Counted from the first letter of the stretch, positions 18,370 to 27,930 are shown. The stretch: 64,000 bases of DNA from Rheinheimera sp. MM224 (GCF_947090785.1 NZ_OX352320.1:1116001-1180000), one strand, 5' to 3'. Numbers and translations are program-made. Notes: generated from the sequence alone by a model not told the origin.

Positions 18370-19686
18370 ATGGAAGCCTTGATACATAATCTGAAGCTGA
18401 GCTGGCACAGCATTAAAAGAGCGCCTTTGCCTTATGCCTTAACCCTGCTGATTTTAAGTTTAGGTTTAGGTACTTTTTTCAGTAATGCTACTTTGTATTA
18501 CTGGATGAACCGCGACCCTCTGCCGGAAAAAAGCCAGACGCTGTTTATGGCGCGTATTAACTCAGTACCAGGGGATTGCACCGACTGTTTTAATCCACCT
18601 CCTGTGATGAGTTACATGGATATACAAAAAATGAGTGGCAGCGGTATTACCTCAGCTGAAGCCGCTATGTTTTCCAGCGACGCTTATGCTAAAACGGTGG
18701 AAAATCAGCAGGCTACGCCTAGCCAGGTGGAACTGCGTATTACCCAACGCGACTTTTTTACTTTGTTTAATGTGCCTTTTTTACATGGCGAAACCTGGCC
18801 TGACAATAAAGCCAGAATGGAAGTGGTGATTAGCAAAAATACCGCCATTAAGTTTTTTAGCCGCACTGATGTGGTAGGGCAGGACATGCTGATTGATGAC
18901 AAGCTGTATAAAGTCATTGGCGTGCTGGACGATTGGGCCATGTTGCCACGTTTGTATGACGTCAATGGCCGCCGCTCCGCTGAACCTGCTGAAGATATCT
19001 ATATCCCACTGGAAACAGCTTACGATTTGGCTATTCAATCCAATACGCAGAATTCTTATTTTGATGTGGACTGGGATGGCAATATGGCCACTTATCCGCA
19101 AATGGCCAGAAACAACTTTGCCAATCAGCTGCAGTTTTGGGTGCAATTAGATAGCCCTGAAAAAGTACAACAATATCAGCAGTTTCTGAAAAATCTGGTG
19201 TCGGATGAAAAAGCAGCTGGCCGTCATCAGCGGCCTGAAGGTAATAAACTGGATAATATTCTGGATGTACAAAAAGCTATGCGCGCTACTAATGAACAAC
19301 TGGATGCTTTTGCTTTAGTCGCTTCATTATTTCTGTTGGTTTGTGTAGTAAACGCTGGTCATTTATCGCTGAATCGTTACATGGCGAACCAATACGAGTT
19401 CAGTTTACGTCGTGCTTTAGGTGCGAGTCGTTGGCAGTTACAAAGCCAGATTATGGCAGATGTGTTATTGAGTTCTGCTTTAGCTTTTGCCGCAGCCTTG
19501 CTGTTTGCCCAATTGGGCTTATGGACCATCAATTCATTATTGCCAGGCACCAGGGCTTTGGCCAGTTGGGACTGGCAGATGCTAGGAGTGATGGCTCTGT
19601 TTGTGCTGCTGATAAGCTATCTGGTTACTTTGTACCCAGCGTTAAAAACCTCATTCAGCCCGCTGAATCAACAGTTAAAACAATAA
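18370..19686 (+). CDS. FtsX/MacB-type ABC permease (first of two)
   Basis: 438 residues in the MacB arrangement: one N-terminal helix (about 20-45), a large periplasmic domain (about 50-310) and three C-terminal helices with the FtsX-type FSLRRALGASRWQL motif. It lacks an ATPase domain; the preceding gene supplies it. Together with the next permease it probably forms a heterodimeric mechanotransmission-type exporter. The substrate is unknown; related systems expel antimicrobial peptides or macrolides, or sense envelope stress. Confidence 0.87.
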   Translation: MEALIHNLKLSWHSIKRAPLPYALTLLILSLGLGTFFSNATLYYWMNRDPLPEKSQTLFMARINSVPGDCTDCFNPPPVMSYMDIQKMSGSGITSAEAAMFSSDAYAKTVENQQATPSQVELRITQRDFFTLFNVPFLHGETWPDNKARMEVVISKNTAIKFFSRTDVVGQDMLIDDKLYKVIGVLDDWAMLPRLYDVNGRRSAEPAEDIYIPLETAYDLAIQSNTQNSYFDVDWDGNMATYPQMARNNFANQLQFWVQLDSPEKVQQYQQFLKNLVSDEKAAGRHQRPEGNKLDNILDVQKAMRATNEQLDAFALVASLFLLVCVVNAGHLSLNRYMANQYEFSLRRALGASRWQLQSQIMADVLLSSALAFAAALLFAQLGLWTINSLLPGTRALASWDWQMLGVMALFVLLISYLVTLYPALKTSFSPLNQQLKQ

Positions 19687-19696
19687 GGAGCTCGTT

Positions 19697-20878
19697 ATGT
19701 CAGTTCATTTAATTATTAAATCCTTATTGCGCCGTAAAGTGGTCACAGCTTTATTGCTGCTGCAGTTGGCCGTTACTTTAGGTCTAGTGGTGAACTCATT
19801 ACTGCTGGCTAGTGCGGCTAAAGAGTTGGTGGAACAGCCCACTGGCCTGGCGTTGGAACAAATTCTGACGGTAAGGGTAAAACCAACCAGCACAGCGATG
19901 CGGGTTGAACCTGCTTTATCTGAGGTGATCAGCAGACAATTGGCTGCAGTGCGAAAGATCCCTGGAGTTGAAGCTGCTGAATACACCAATCAGATCCCTC
20001 TGCGGCAGGGCGGTTCGAGTTCTAATATTTTTGAAACCGGCCGGGAGGACGACAGTAACGTCGATTCAGTGCCTTATTACAATACTGGCAGCCAGATTTT
20101 TCAGGTGCTGGGCACTAAGTTAATAACGGGCAGGGAGCTGACGGATCTGGATAAAGGTACTCAAAATATTATTCTGACTGAAAAGCTGGCCAAGCAGCTG
20201 TTTTTAGAACAAAACCCTGTGGGGAAAGCGACTAATCAGGGCACAGTGGTTGGTGTAGTGTCTGACTTTTATTCACAGCGCTATGCTACAGATTCAGCTT
20301 ACGGTGCTATCAATTTTGTGCCTATGGCAAGAGCAGAAATGGGCTATCAGTTGATTGTTCGTGTAGAGGCTGGTCAGTCTGAAGTTGTGCGTAAGCAACT
20401 CACAGATGTGATCAGAAATGCCGAACCAGAAATGGATATTGGTACCGTAATGCGAATGGATGAAAACCGTGACGAAGTGTTCCGCTCTGAAATAGGTTTA
20501 GCCACTTTGTTGGCTATCTTAAGTGGCCTGATGTTGCTGGTTGCTATGATTTCAGCTTATAGCCATGCTCATTTCCATGCGCTACAAATGCAAAAAGAAG
20601 TGGGTATTAAACGGGCTTTGGGTGCCAGTAAAGCACGGGTTTTATTGGATGTATTAAGTGAAAGCTGGCTGACCACAGCCATAGGCGCAGGCTTTGGCAT
20701 TCTGGTGTGTTATGGCTTAAACATAGGTCTGGCCAAGGTGATTAGCATACCCGCAGTGCCGGTTTGGTTACCATTGCTGACCTTGGTATTACTGCTGCTT
20801 TGTGTCACGCTAGCCACATGGTATCCTGCCAGAATAGCAACACGGATATCTCCGGCCACAGCAACTAAGACTCTGTAA
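19697..20878 (+). CDS. FtsX/MacB-type ABC permease (second of two)
   Basis: 393 residues with the same plan as its neighbour: helix at about 15-35, periplasmic MacB-like domain (SNIFETGREDDSN, FQVLGTKLITGRELTD), then three helices with KEVGIKRALGASKARVLLD. AAGGAG precedes the ATG. Sequence divergence from the first permease argues for a stable heterodimer rather than a recent duplication. Confidence 0.87.
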   Translation: MSVHLIIKSLLRRKVVTALLLLQLAVTLGLVVNSLLLASAAKELVEQPTGLALEQILTVRVKPTSTAMRVEPALSEVISRQLAAVRKIPGVEAAEYTNQIPLRQGGSSSNIFETGREDDSNVDSVPYYNTGSQIFQVLGTKLITGRELTDLDKGTQNIILTEKLAKQLFLEQNPVGKATNQGTVVGVVSDFYSQRYATDSAYGAINFVPMARAEMGYQLIVRVEAGQSEVVRKQLTDVIRNAEPEMDIGTVMRMDENRDEVFRSEIGLATLLAILSGLMLLVAMISAYSHAHFHALQMQKEVGIKRALGASKARVLLDVLSESWLTTAIGAGFGILVCYGLNIGLAKVISIPAVPVWLPLLTLVLLLLCVTLATWYPARIATRISPATATKTL

Positions 20879-20891
20879 GTACTATAAAAAA

Positions 20892-22226
20892 ATGAAAAAA
20901 ATACTGGTCATCGACGATAACGAGGCGGTGTGCACCGCCCTGATGACCCTGTTTCAGTTGCAGGGTTATCAGGTGTTTATTGCCCAACATCCGGCTCTGG
21001 CTAAAAGTATTTTGCAGCAGCAAGCCATAGATCTGATTTTGCAGGATATGAACTTTGCTCAGGGTGAAATGAGTGGTGCCCAGGGCAAAGAGCTGTTTTA
21101 TCAGTTGCGCTCTGATCACCCGGCGATTCCTGTGGTGCTGCTAACGGCCTGGACTCATCTGGATATGGTGGTGGAACTGGTCAAAGCCGGTGCCACCGAC
21201 TATATCGCCAAGCCTTGGGATGATCAGCGTTTGCTGACCACTGTGGCTAATGTGCTCAAAATTAAACAACTGACAGAGCAAAATTTAAAGGCTGAACGCA
21301 AACAGCAAGAACGATTGGGCCTTTTTGCCGGCAAAGATTTATGTGGTCTGGTGTTTGCCAGCACAGCCATGGAGCAGTTGCTACAAATGGCATTGCAACT
21401 GGCGCCCAGCAATGCAGCAGTACTGATCACAGGTGAAAATGGTGCTGGCAAAGAGGGCATTGCCCAGGTGCTGCATGCCAATTCCAGCCGTAAACAGCAG
21501 CCTTTAATTAAAGTAAATATGGGCGCTTTACCAGCCGATTTAATGGAAGCTGAGTTATTTGGTGCTGAAGCAGGAGCCTACAGCGGTGCCACTAAAACCC
21601 GTATTGGCCGTTTTGAAGCTGCAGATGGCGGTACTTTGTTTCTGGATGAAATAGGCAACTTGTCGTTATCAGGCCAGATGAAATTACTGCGGGTTTTACA
21701 AACCGGCGAATTCGAACGTTTAGGTTCCAGTCAGACCCGCAAAGTGGATGTGCGTATTATCAGCGCCACCAATGCAGATTTAACCAAAGCCATCAGCGCA
21801 GGAATTTTCCGCCAGGATTTGTATTACCGCATCAACGTAGTGCAGCTGCATTTGCCATCGCTGAAAGACAGAGTGGATGACATAGTACCTTTGGCCCGGC
21901 ATTTTTTAGCAGGGCAAAAGAGTTTAACGAAAAAAGCCGAGCAGGCGCTGCAAAGTTACCACTGGCCTGGCAATGTGCGTGAGCTGCAAAATTTATGTCA
22001 GCGCGCGTTATTGCTGACCTTGGCTGATGAAATTGATGCTGCCGATTTAGCTTTGCCACAGGAGCAAAGCACAACGAAAAAAGCTTTGGATGATTTGGAT
22101 AAACAGCAAATTGAACAAGCGCTGCAACAAGCTCAGGGAGTAGTGGCCCGGGCTGCTAAACAATTGGGTATAAGCCGTCAGGCTTTATACCGGAGAATGG
22201 AGTTCTACGGTATTGAACCTGCATAA
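20892..22226 (+). CDS. Sigma54-dependent NtrC-family response regulator
   Basis: 444 residues: a receiver domain with phospho-acceptor D52 and K107, an AAA+ sigma54-activation domain with Walker A GENGAGKE (181-188) and Walker B FLDEIG (250-255), and a C-terminal Fis-type helix-turn-helix (AAKQLGISRQALYRRME). The loop that contacts sigma54, normally GAFTGA, reads GAYSGA (228-233). It is 13 bases after the efflux permease gene and upstream of its likely kinase. It probably activates the promoter at 16309 and hence its own gene. Confidence 0.9.
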   Translation: MKKILVIDDNEAVCTALMTLFQLQGYQVFIAQHPALAKSILQQQAIDLILQDMNFAQGEMSGAQGKELFYQLRSDHPAIPVVLLTAWTHLDMVVELVKAGATDYIAKPWDDQRLLTTVANVLKIKQLTEQNLKAERKQQERLGLFAGKDLCGLVFASTAMEQLLQMALQLAPSNAAVLITGENGAGKEGIAQVLHANSSRKQQPLIKVNMGALPADLMEAELFGAEAGAYSGATKTRIGRFEAADGGTLFLDEIGNLSLSGQMKLLRVLQTGEFERLGSSQTRKVDVRIISATNADLTKAISAGIFRQDLYYRINVVQLHLPSLKDRVDDIVPLARHFLAGQKSLTKKAEQALQSYHWPGNVRELQNLCQRALLLTLADEIDAADLALPQEQSTTKKALDDLDKQQIEQALQQAQGVVARAAKQLGISRQALYRRMEFYGIEPA

Positions 22227-22238
22227 CGTGAATAGTAG

Positions 22239-22254
22239 TGGCGTATTTACTGCA
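22239..22254 (+). promoter_or_regulatory. Possible second sigma54-type promoter before the kinase gene
   Basis: TGGCGTATTTACTGCA has GG at 22240-22241, exactly 10 bases, then GC at 22252-22253, about 20 bases before the kinase ATG. The -24 box lacks the CACG extension and no upstream palindrome was seen, so this may be chance. Confidence 0.25.
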
Positions 22255-22274
22255 CTGAAAAGGTGTAAATTAAT

Positions 22275-23588
22275 ATGCGACTGATCAGGCATTTATATCT
22301 GCTGGTGCTGGCTTTGCTTGTACCGGCTTTTTTGCTGTTACGGTATCTCGATTCGGATCCGCTATGGTACTTGCTGTTTACCGGTTTTGATCTGCTGGTT
22401 CTATTGGTTATTCAGGTGATGTTAAAGCCTTTACAGCAAGAAATTGAAGCGCTGAATTTACATGCTCAAAATTTGCAGGACGGCAGTTTTAATGTCGATG
22501 CCAATCGGCAACTGTTACGAGAGTTAAAACCTTTAGCTGAAGTATTGCAGCAAATGTCAGCCCAATTGAGGCAAGAACGCGCCACTTTGTATCAGCGTGA
22601 ATTGCTGCTCGATACTGTTTTGCAATCCAGCCCAAGCGCTATGGTGTTAACAGACCAAACAGGTCGGGTGCTGATGACCAACCCTGCAGCCCGTGTCTTA
22701 TTGCATCAGGGCCAAAAGTTTGAAGGACTGCTGTTTTCAGAGTTAATAGCGGAATTACCTGAACTGGCCCTGGCTATTCAAAACGGCCAGCAGGGCTTGC
22801 TGCATTTGGGCCAACCTGTGTCGATCTGGCATTTGTCGGTAAGTAGTTTTTCACTAAATCAAAAACCGCATCAGCTGTATTTATTAAAACCTATGACCCG
22901 TGAAATTCACCGCGAAGAAGTCAAAGCCTGGAAAAAGCTGCTGCGGGTGATAGGGCATGAACTGAATAATACACTGGCGCCTTTGTCCTCGTTGGCGTAT
23001 TCAGGCCAGTTAGTGGCGACAGAACTGCAGCACAAACAGTTGCAACAAATTTTCCAGACCATTAGTGAGCGCCAGCAGCATTTAAATCAGTTTTTGCAAT
23101 CCTATATTCAGTTTGCCAAATTACCTACCCCAGCTTTGGCGCCAGTGCAGTGGGCCCGGTTGATTAATCAGTTACAGGACCAGTACGAGTTTGAACTGGA
23201 AGGCGATTTACCTCGCCGTGTCTGGTTGGCCGACCCGCTGCAGTTATCACAGTTGCTATTAAACCTATTAAAAAACGCCCACGAATCCGGCTCTGATCCG
23301 GAGCAAATTCAGTTGAGTTTTACCGAATTGCCTGATCAGTTACTGATCCGTATTCAGGATGCTGGAGGCGGTATGACAAGTGAAGCTCTTGCTCATGCCA
23401 TGGTTCCTTTTTATACCAGCAAGGAGAATGGCTCAGGCATAGGTTTAACTTTATGCCGCGATATAGCCGAAGCCCATGGTGGCAGTTTAAGCCTGCAAAA
23501 TCAGGGCGCAGGACTTTTGGTCAGCCTGATAGTACCGGGCTCAGGTTCTGTTTCGGGCGCTGGCAATTCTGCTACTGAACAGGCATGA
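22275..23588 (+). CDS. Two-component sensor histidine kinase
   Basis: 437 residues: two N-terminal membrane helices (about 5-22 and 31-50) with almost no periplasmic loop, then a PAS-like domain (about 110-205) and a histidine box VIGHELNN with H228. The HATPase domain carries the N-box NLLKNAHES and the GSGIGLTL glycine motif. The short external loop suggests sensing within the membrane or through the adjoining transporter. It is the partner of the sigma54 regulator upstream. Confidence 0.88.
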   Translation: MRLIRHLYLLVLALLVPAFLLLRYLDSDPLWYLLFTGFDLLVLLVIQVMLKPLQQEIEALNLHAQNLQDGSFNVDANRQLLRELKPLAEVLQQMSAQLRQERATLYQRELLLDTVLQSSPSAMVLTDQTGRVLMTNPAARVLLHQGQKFEGLLFSELIAELPELALAIQNGQQGLLHLGQPVSIWHLSVSSFSLNQKPHQLYLLKPMTREIHREEVKAWKKLLRVIGHELNNTLAPLSSLAYSGQLVATELQHKQLQQIFQTISERQQHLNQFLQSYIQFAKLPTPALAPVQWARLINQLQDQYEFELEGDLPRRVWLADPLQLSQLLLNLLKNAHESGSDPEQIQLSFTELPDQLLIRIQDAGGGMTSEALAHAMVPFYTSKENGSGIGLTLCRDIAEAHGGSLSLQNQGAGLLVSLIVPGSGSVSGAGNSATEQA

Positions 23589-23614
23589 TAAAGCCTGAAC
23601 TAAAACAGGGTGTT

Positions 23615-24667
23615 ATGGCTGTGTCGGCAACTGAAAAACCAAAAAAACTGAATTTAAAAACTGTCGCTTCCTACCTGGGGGTTTCAGTCGCTACTGTTTC
23701 TAATGCCTACAACAGACCAGATCAACTTTCCCCTGAATTACGCCAACGTATTTTGCAACAATGCACTGAATTGGGTTACGACGGCCCTAATGCCGCAGCC
23801 CGCAGTTTGCGCACTGGCCGCTCCGGCATAGTGGCGGTGTTATTGTCGGACACGCTGGAATATTCAGTCAGCGACCCTGTGGCCAACCAATTTATTAAAG
23901 GTGTAGCCGAAGTGCTGCAGGAACACGGCATGGATATGCTGTTGTTATCTGGCCGCCATAACACCAGCAGCAGCAGCGCTGAAGCTGTGCCCGACGCCTT
24001 TATTTTGTATGGGGCCCCCAGTAATCCTGAGCAACTGAACCGCATTATCAAAAGCGGTAAGCCGTTAATCACAGTCGACTGCAATCTGGACAATGTGGTG
24101 TCGGTCAACGTCGATAACTACGCCGCAGCGCACCGTATTGCTGAACATGCCTTTGCTAAAATGCAGGGCAAAGTGGCAGTGCTGGGGTTGCGCTTAATTG
24201 AGTCCGACAGAGTATGCCGTATTCAGCCGCATGAGCTGTACAGTACAGAACAAGCCATTTCCCGCCGCCGTTTAGATGGTTATTTAGCGGCAGCCATAGA
24301 ACAAGGCCGCGATTTACCGGCCGATGCGGTCTGGCATATTCCACTGAATACCCACCATTTTTCTTTAGTGGCCGCCCGTGAAGCTTTAACCCAATTTCCA
24401 CGACCTCAGGTTTTGCTTTGTATGAGTGACCGTATTGCCTTGGCGGCCATGGCGGTTGCACGTGAGTTGGGGATTAACATACCGGACGATTTAGTAGTGG
24501 CTGGTTTTGATGGTATTGAAGAAGCCGAACGTTTTTACCCCAGCCTGACCACTATTGCTCAGCATAGCGACGAAAAAGGCCGCACTGCTGCCCGTATCTT
24601 ATTATCGGGTGAATTAGAGGCTGATTTGGTGATGCCTTCTGAATTAATAATTCGGCAAAGTTGTTAG
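23615..24667 (+). CDS. LacI-family transcriptional regulator
   Basis: 350 residues with an N-terminal LacI helix-turn-helix (LKTVASYLGVSVATVSNAYNRP) and a periplasmic-binding-protein-like effector domain (ILLCMSDRIALAAMAVAREL, then DLVVAGFDGIEEAE). ATG 23615 has AGGG at good spacing; an ATGA overlap with the kinase gene offers an alternative start at 23585, adding 10 residues. No sugar genes adjoin it. The effector is unknown. Confidence 0.87.
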   Translation: MAVSATEKPKKLNLKTVASYLGVSVATVSNAYNRPDQLSPELRQRILQQCTELGYDGPNAAARSLRTGRSGIVAVLLSDTLEYSVSDPVANQFIKGVAEVLQEHGMDMLLLSGRHNTSSSSAEAVPDAFILYGAPSNPEQLNRIIKSGKPLITVDCNLDNVVSVNVDNYAAAHRIAEHAFAKMQGKVAVLGLRLIESDRVCRIQPHELYSTEQAISRRRLDGYLAAAIEQGRDLPADAVWHIPLNTHHFSLVAAREALTQFPRPQVLLCMSDRIALAAMAVARELGINIPDDLVVAGFDGIEEAERFYPSLTTIAQHSDEKGRTAARILLSGELEADLVMPSELIIRQSC

Positions 24668-24708
24668 GCTAGTCTGGTTTCTTCCTCTGATCTGAACAGG
24701 CTAACTGC

Positions 24709-25548
24709 ATGAAAATTTTATTGATTATTTTATCCCTGCTGGCTTTCCCTCAATTGGCGCATGCTGAATCACTCAAACTAATGAGCTACAACATTCGTTG
24801 TGGTTTATGTGAAGCTAAAGGTACGCCGCAGTACTGGCCAGAGCGTAAGTTATTGCTGGCGCATTTAATTCAAACCCAGCAGCCTGATCTGATTGGTTTG
24901 CAGGAAGCCGAACTGTTTCAGGTGCATGATTTAGTGGCGATGTTGCCGCAGTATCAATGGTTTGGCGAAGGCCGTGACGATGGTAAAACCAAAGGCGAAA
25001 GCACAGCTGTGCTCTATCGCAAAGATAAATTGCAGCTGCTATCGGCCAAAACCTTATGGTTATCACAAACACCAGAACAAGTATCAAAAGGCTGGGATGC
25101 AAACCTGAACCGCACTTTTACTAAAACTCAGTTTAAAGCGCTGAAGTCCGGCCAGAGTTTTTACTTTTTGAATACGCACTTTGACCATATGGGCCAGCAA
25201 GCTCAGCTGCAAAGCGCCTTGTTACTGAAAGCCGAAGTGGAACAATTACCCAAAGAGAGCAAAGTGCTACTGACCGGCGATTTTAATGTGGAGCCCAGCA
25301 GCGAGCCCTACAAAGCGCTGAGTAAAAGCTTAAACGACAGTGCTTTAGTGGCTAAAGATAAGCTGTCAAAAAACGCCGGTACCTTCAATGGTTTTGGCCG
25401 CGAACCCAATAGCCCAAGCCAAACCATAGATTTTATTTTTGTAAGTAAAAACCTGCAGGTCGGCAGTTATCAGGTGGATAACAGAAGATACAACGGCTTG
25501 TATCCTTCTGATCATGAGGCGCTGGTGGCTGTAGTAGAGCTAAACTGA
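24709..25548 (+). CDS. Secreted endonuclease/exonuclease/phosphatase-fold hydrolase
   Basis: 279 residues with a signal peptide cleaved after AHA, then the EEP fold: SYNIR, PDLIGLQEAE (metal-binding Glu), NTHFDHMG (catalytic His), TGDFNVEP and the terminal SDHEALV (catalytic Asp-His). The fold covers phosphodiesterases, nucleases and sphingomyelinase-like enzymes, so the substrate cannot be specified. The 41-base gap after the LacI gene leaves open whether the two are cotranscribed. Confidence 0.85.
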   Translation: MKILLIILSLLAFPQLAHAESLKLMSYNIRCGLCEAKGTPQYWPERKLLLAHLIQTQQPDLIGLQEAELFQVHDLVAMLPQYQWFGEGRDDGKTKGESTAVLYRKDKLQLLSAKTLWLSQTPEQVSKGWDANLNRTFTKTQFKALKSGQSFYFLNTHFDHMGQQAQLQSALLLKAEVEQLPKESKVLLTGDFNVEPSSEPYKALSKSLNDSALVAKDKLSKNAGTFNGFGREPNSPSQTIDFIFVSKNLQVGSYQVDNRRYNGLYPSDHEALVAVVELN

Positions 25549-25620
25549 ATTTGGACAATCCAGCACAGTATCTTTTAAAGACAGAGCAGGCCGTTATCAA
25601 TAAAAAAGGCAGGAGCAGCT

Positions 25621-26436
25621 ATGAACAGACTTTTGGCATCGGTGTTGTTTTTGCTTTGTGGCGTTTTATCTTTAGCTCTTTATGCTCAAAGTCTGGATAT
25701 TCAGCTGCCTGATCAGAAGGTGAGCTGGACACTAGCCGACATCAAACAAAAAGTACCAGTACAGCAGATCAAGCTACTTGACCCTGTGTACAACAGCGAA
25801 AAAAGCTTTGAAGGCGTGTCTTTACTGCAACTGTTAAAAGCTGCAGGTTATAAGCTGGGCCAGTCTGCCGATGAAGTGGTGCTGACCGCTTCTGATGGCT
25901 ACGCGCCTAGTATGCCACTTGAGTTTTTGTTGGACGACCAGGCGGTATTGGTGTTTGCCGAAACAGGCAAAAAGGATTTTGACTTTGCCCCTGTCGCCCA
26001 GGGTAAAGCTATGGTATCGCCTGCACCATTTTATCTGGTGTGGAAACAAGGCAAAGCTGTAGAAAAAACCAGACCCTGGCCTTATCAACTGGTGAAATTA
26101 GAACTGGTCAGTTTTCAGCAACGTTACCCCAAACTCTATCCAACCAACGCAGCCCAAAGCTCAGCTGCTTATCAGGGCTTTTTGCTATTTAAACAAAGCT
26201 GCATAAGCTGTCATTCCATCAACCTGCAAGGTGGCGAACTAGGTCCTGAGCTAAACGCGCCAAAAAACGTCACCGAATACTGGACTGATGAGCACTTAAA
26301 AGCCTTTATTCCCAACGCATCCGGTTACAGATACAAAAGCAAAATGCCCGCTTTTCCGCAGTTGAGCGCAGAGGATATCGACCACTTAGTGGCGTATTTA
26401 AAGCATATGAAGGGTTATAAAATTCAGCAGCCTTAG
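25621..26436 (+). CDS. Periplasmic c-type cytochrome with an extra N-terminal domain
   Basis: 271 residues: a signal peptide, then a domain of about 150 residues resembling the non-cofactor part of sulfite-oxidase-fold proteins (VSLLQLLKAAGY, VVLTASDGYAPSMPLEFL). A monohaem cytochrome c domain with CISCH and a likely axial methionine in SKMPAFPQLS follows. It is probably an electron carrier or an acceptor subunit in the periplasm. No partner oxidoreductase adjoins it. AGGAG precedes the ATG. Confidence 0.78.
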   Translation: MNRLLASVLFLLCGVLSLALYAQSLDIQLPDQKVSWTLADIKQKVPVQQIKLLDPVYNSEKSFEGVSLLQLLKAAGYKLGQSADEVVLTASDGYAPSMPLEFLLDDQAVLVFAETGKKDFDFAPVAQGKAMVSPAPFYLVWKQGKAVEKTRPWPYQLVKLELVSFQQRYPKLYPTNAAQSSAAYQGFLLFKQSCISCHSINLQGGELGPELNAPKNVTEYWTDEHLKAFIPNASGYRYKSKMPAFPQLSAEDIDHLVAYLKHMKGYKIQQP

Positions 26437-26468
26437 TGGCTGCTTTTTCTTAAGTTAAAGGACGAACA

Positions 26469-27215
26469 ATGATGAAAATTCAACACCTCATAACCTACGT
26501 AGGCCTGCTTGGCTTATTGATTAGCAGTACTGTGCTTCAGGCTGCAGAACCTGTCAGACATATGACGCTGCAGCAATTGTGTTACTCCTTGCCAGTGCAA
26601 TTTACTTATGAGCAATTTCAGGCTTATGAGCACTGCACAAAAGAGCAGGGGCCTGAACAAATAGCGACCTATTTTGCGGATATCTATCAGAAAAAGCAGG
26701 GAAAAGTGACATTGCGTTATCTGGATAACACTGAAATTGTGTTTGAAGATTTTACCGCTGACGACGCTGAGCGTTATCAGGATTTCTCTTTGTGGGGTTG
26801 TGATAACACTAGAAGGTACTGCGTGATCTTTAAAGCAGGCTGGGAATGGTGGAGTTATTTACTGATTGATCGCAAAACAAAACGAACGACTGAGTTAATG
26901 GGTTATCCGGTGTTTTCACCTGATAGTCAGTTGGTGTTTGAATATCTGGACACCCGCAACTCAGCCACCTTTGACCGTAATATATTAAAACTCTATCGGT
27001 TAAATGATGACAAGATCACATTGTTATTGGAAAGGAATGACTCAGATTTTGGGGTTCATAGTGCGAAGTGGCTTGGCCCTTCAACCCTTGAAGCCAAGTT
27101 ACAGCACTTTGCAGCCAATGATTTTAATCTTTATGTTGAAGTTGGACAGATGAGGTTGGTTGTCACTGGGGACGAAGTGAAAGTGGCTATTGAAAAAACA
27201 ACACAGCAGCAGTGA
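26469..27215 (+). CDS. Hypothetical secreted protein
   Basis: 248 residues with a signal peptide (cleaved near VLQAAEP). The mature part contains a YHTQ-rich helical start and beta-rich repeats; no family was recognised. Two adjacent ATG codons (26469, 26472) follow AAAGGA. It is 32 bases after the cytochrome gene and may be cotranscribed with it. It is the last ordinary gene before the cassette relic. Confidence 0.7.
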   Translation: MMKIQHLITYVGLLGLLISSTVLQAAEPVRHMTLQQLCYSLPVQFTYEQFQAYEHCTKEQGPEQIATYFADIYQKKQGKVTLRYLDNTEIVFEDFTADDAERYQDFSLWGCDNTRRYCVIFKAGWEWWSYLLIDRKTKRTTELMGYPVFSPDSQLVFEYLDTRNSATFDRNILKLYRLNDDKITLLLERNDSDFGVHSAKWLGPSTLEAKLQHFAANDFNLYVEVGQMRLVVTGDEVKVAIEKTTQQQ

Positions 27216-27523
27216 AAACTGCTCGCTGTGCCCTGGCTAAATCTGCACAGATTGTTTGTGGATTATGCCGATATGGGCACTTAAAATCACAATGAAACGG
27301 CACGTCTTTTTGTACCAATAGCAGACCAATAAACTTTAATCAGGGGCTCCTTCTGTTGTCAAAAACTATCTATAACCACAAGTTAAATTTTCAGACGTTG
27401 TTGAGTTGATGTAAGGACAAGGTGCGTATTTTCGGCATAAATTTTGTCGGTCATAAATTTAGTGATTTCAGAAAAACCTGTTGAAATAGAGGTACATCAG
27501 CGTTAGTTTAGTAGGAGTAAAAA
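27216..27523. other. 308-base region without a gene, possible remains of an older cassette
   Basis: No ORF with a credible start is present. It precedes the possible left attC and so could be the residue of a decayed cassette, but no third attC was found at its left end. Confidence 0.3.
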
Positions 27524-27589
27524 TCATAACAGCAGGCAGAAAATTGCTCAACTTGCGGGCTGGCTGCTTTTGAACATGGATTGTTAGGT
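27524..27589 (+). other. Possible degenerate attC site (left)
   Basis: It ends in GTTAGGT (27583-27589), which fits the integron core GTTRRRY. It contains an imperfect 9-nt hairpin AGCAGGCAG (27531-27539)/CTGGCTGCT (27560-27568). The opposing core, near CATAAC at 27525, does not fully match RYYYAAC, and the arms are asymmetric. The next gene begins within 15 bases of the core, as in integron cassettes. Confidence 0.4.
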
Positions 27590-27602
27590 GAATGGTTTCA
27601 TC

Positions 27603-27926
27603 ATGAAGACACTACAAATACTTGGTAACTTAATTCCTATCTTATTAGCGCTCCTTGCTTATTATCTATTTGGTGACACTAAACCGAATACACCTGCATA
27701 TGCTGGCACTGCTTTGGCTATGGGGTGGATGGGGGCCGCGCTTTTTGCTATCGGTTTTGTCTTCGTATTTGTAATGCCTGGCTCATTTATGCTTCTGACA
27801 AAAGTAAATAGAACATACTTTTCTTTTACCTCAAAAGGCTGGTTGTCAGTGTTAGTCATAAACTGGCTTTTAATTGGCGTATACAGTGCGTGCATAGTAT
27901 TGTTTGCTCTAACTTCGGTACGCTAA
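27603..27926 (+). CDS. Small three-helix membrane protein of an integron-type cassette
   Basis: 107 residues from ATG 27603 (an in-frame GTG at 27588 overlaps the left core site and adds five residues). Three hydrophobic segments at about 6-24, 36-62 and 80-103 are joined by short polar turns. No family was recognised. The gene starts just after a GTTAGGT core and its stop codon is only 4 bases before an attC site, and it has no evident promoter: the layout of a mobile gene cassette. Confidence 0.65.
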   Translation: MKTLQILGNLIPILLALLAYYLFGDTKPNTPAYAGTALAMGWMGAALFAIGFVFVFVMPGSFMLLTKVNRTYFSFTSKGWLSVLVINWLLIGVYSACIVLFALTSVR

Positions 27927-27930
27927 AGTT

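Noticed and set aside
27501..27512. GTTAGTT as a further attC core
   Set aside because: It does not fit GTTRRRY and has no paired inner boxes.
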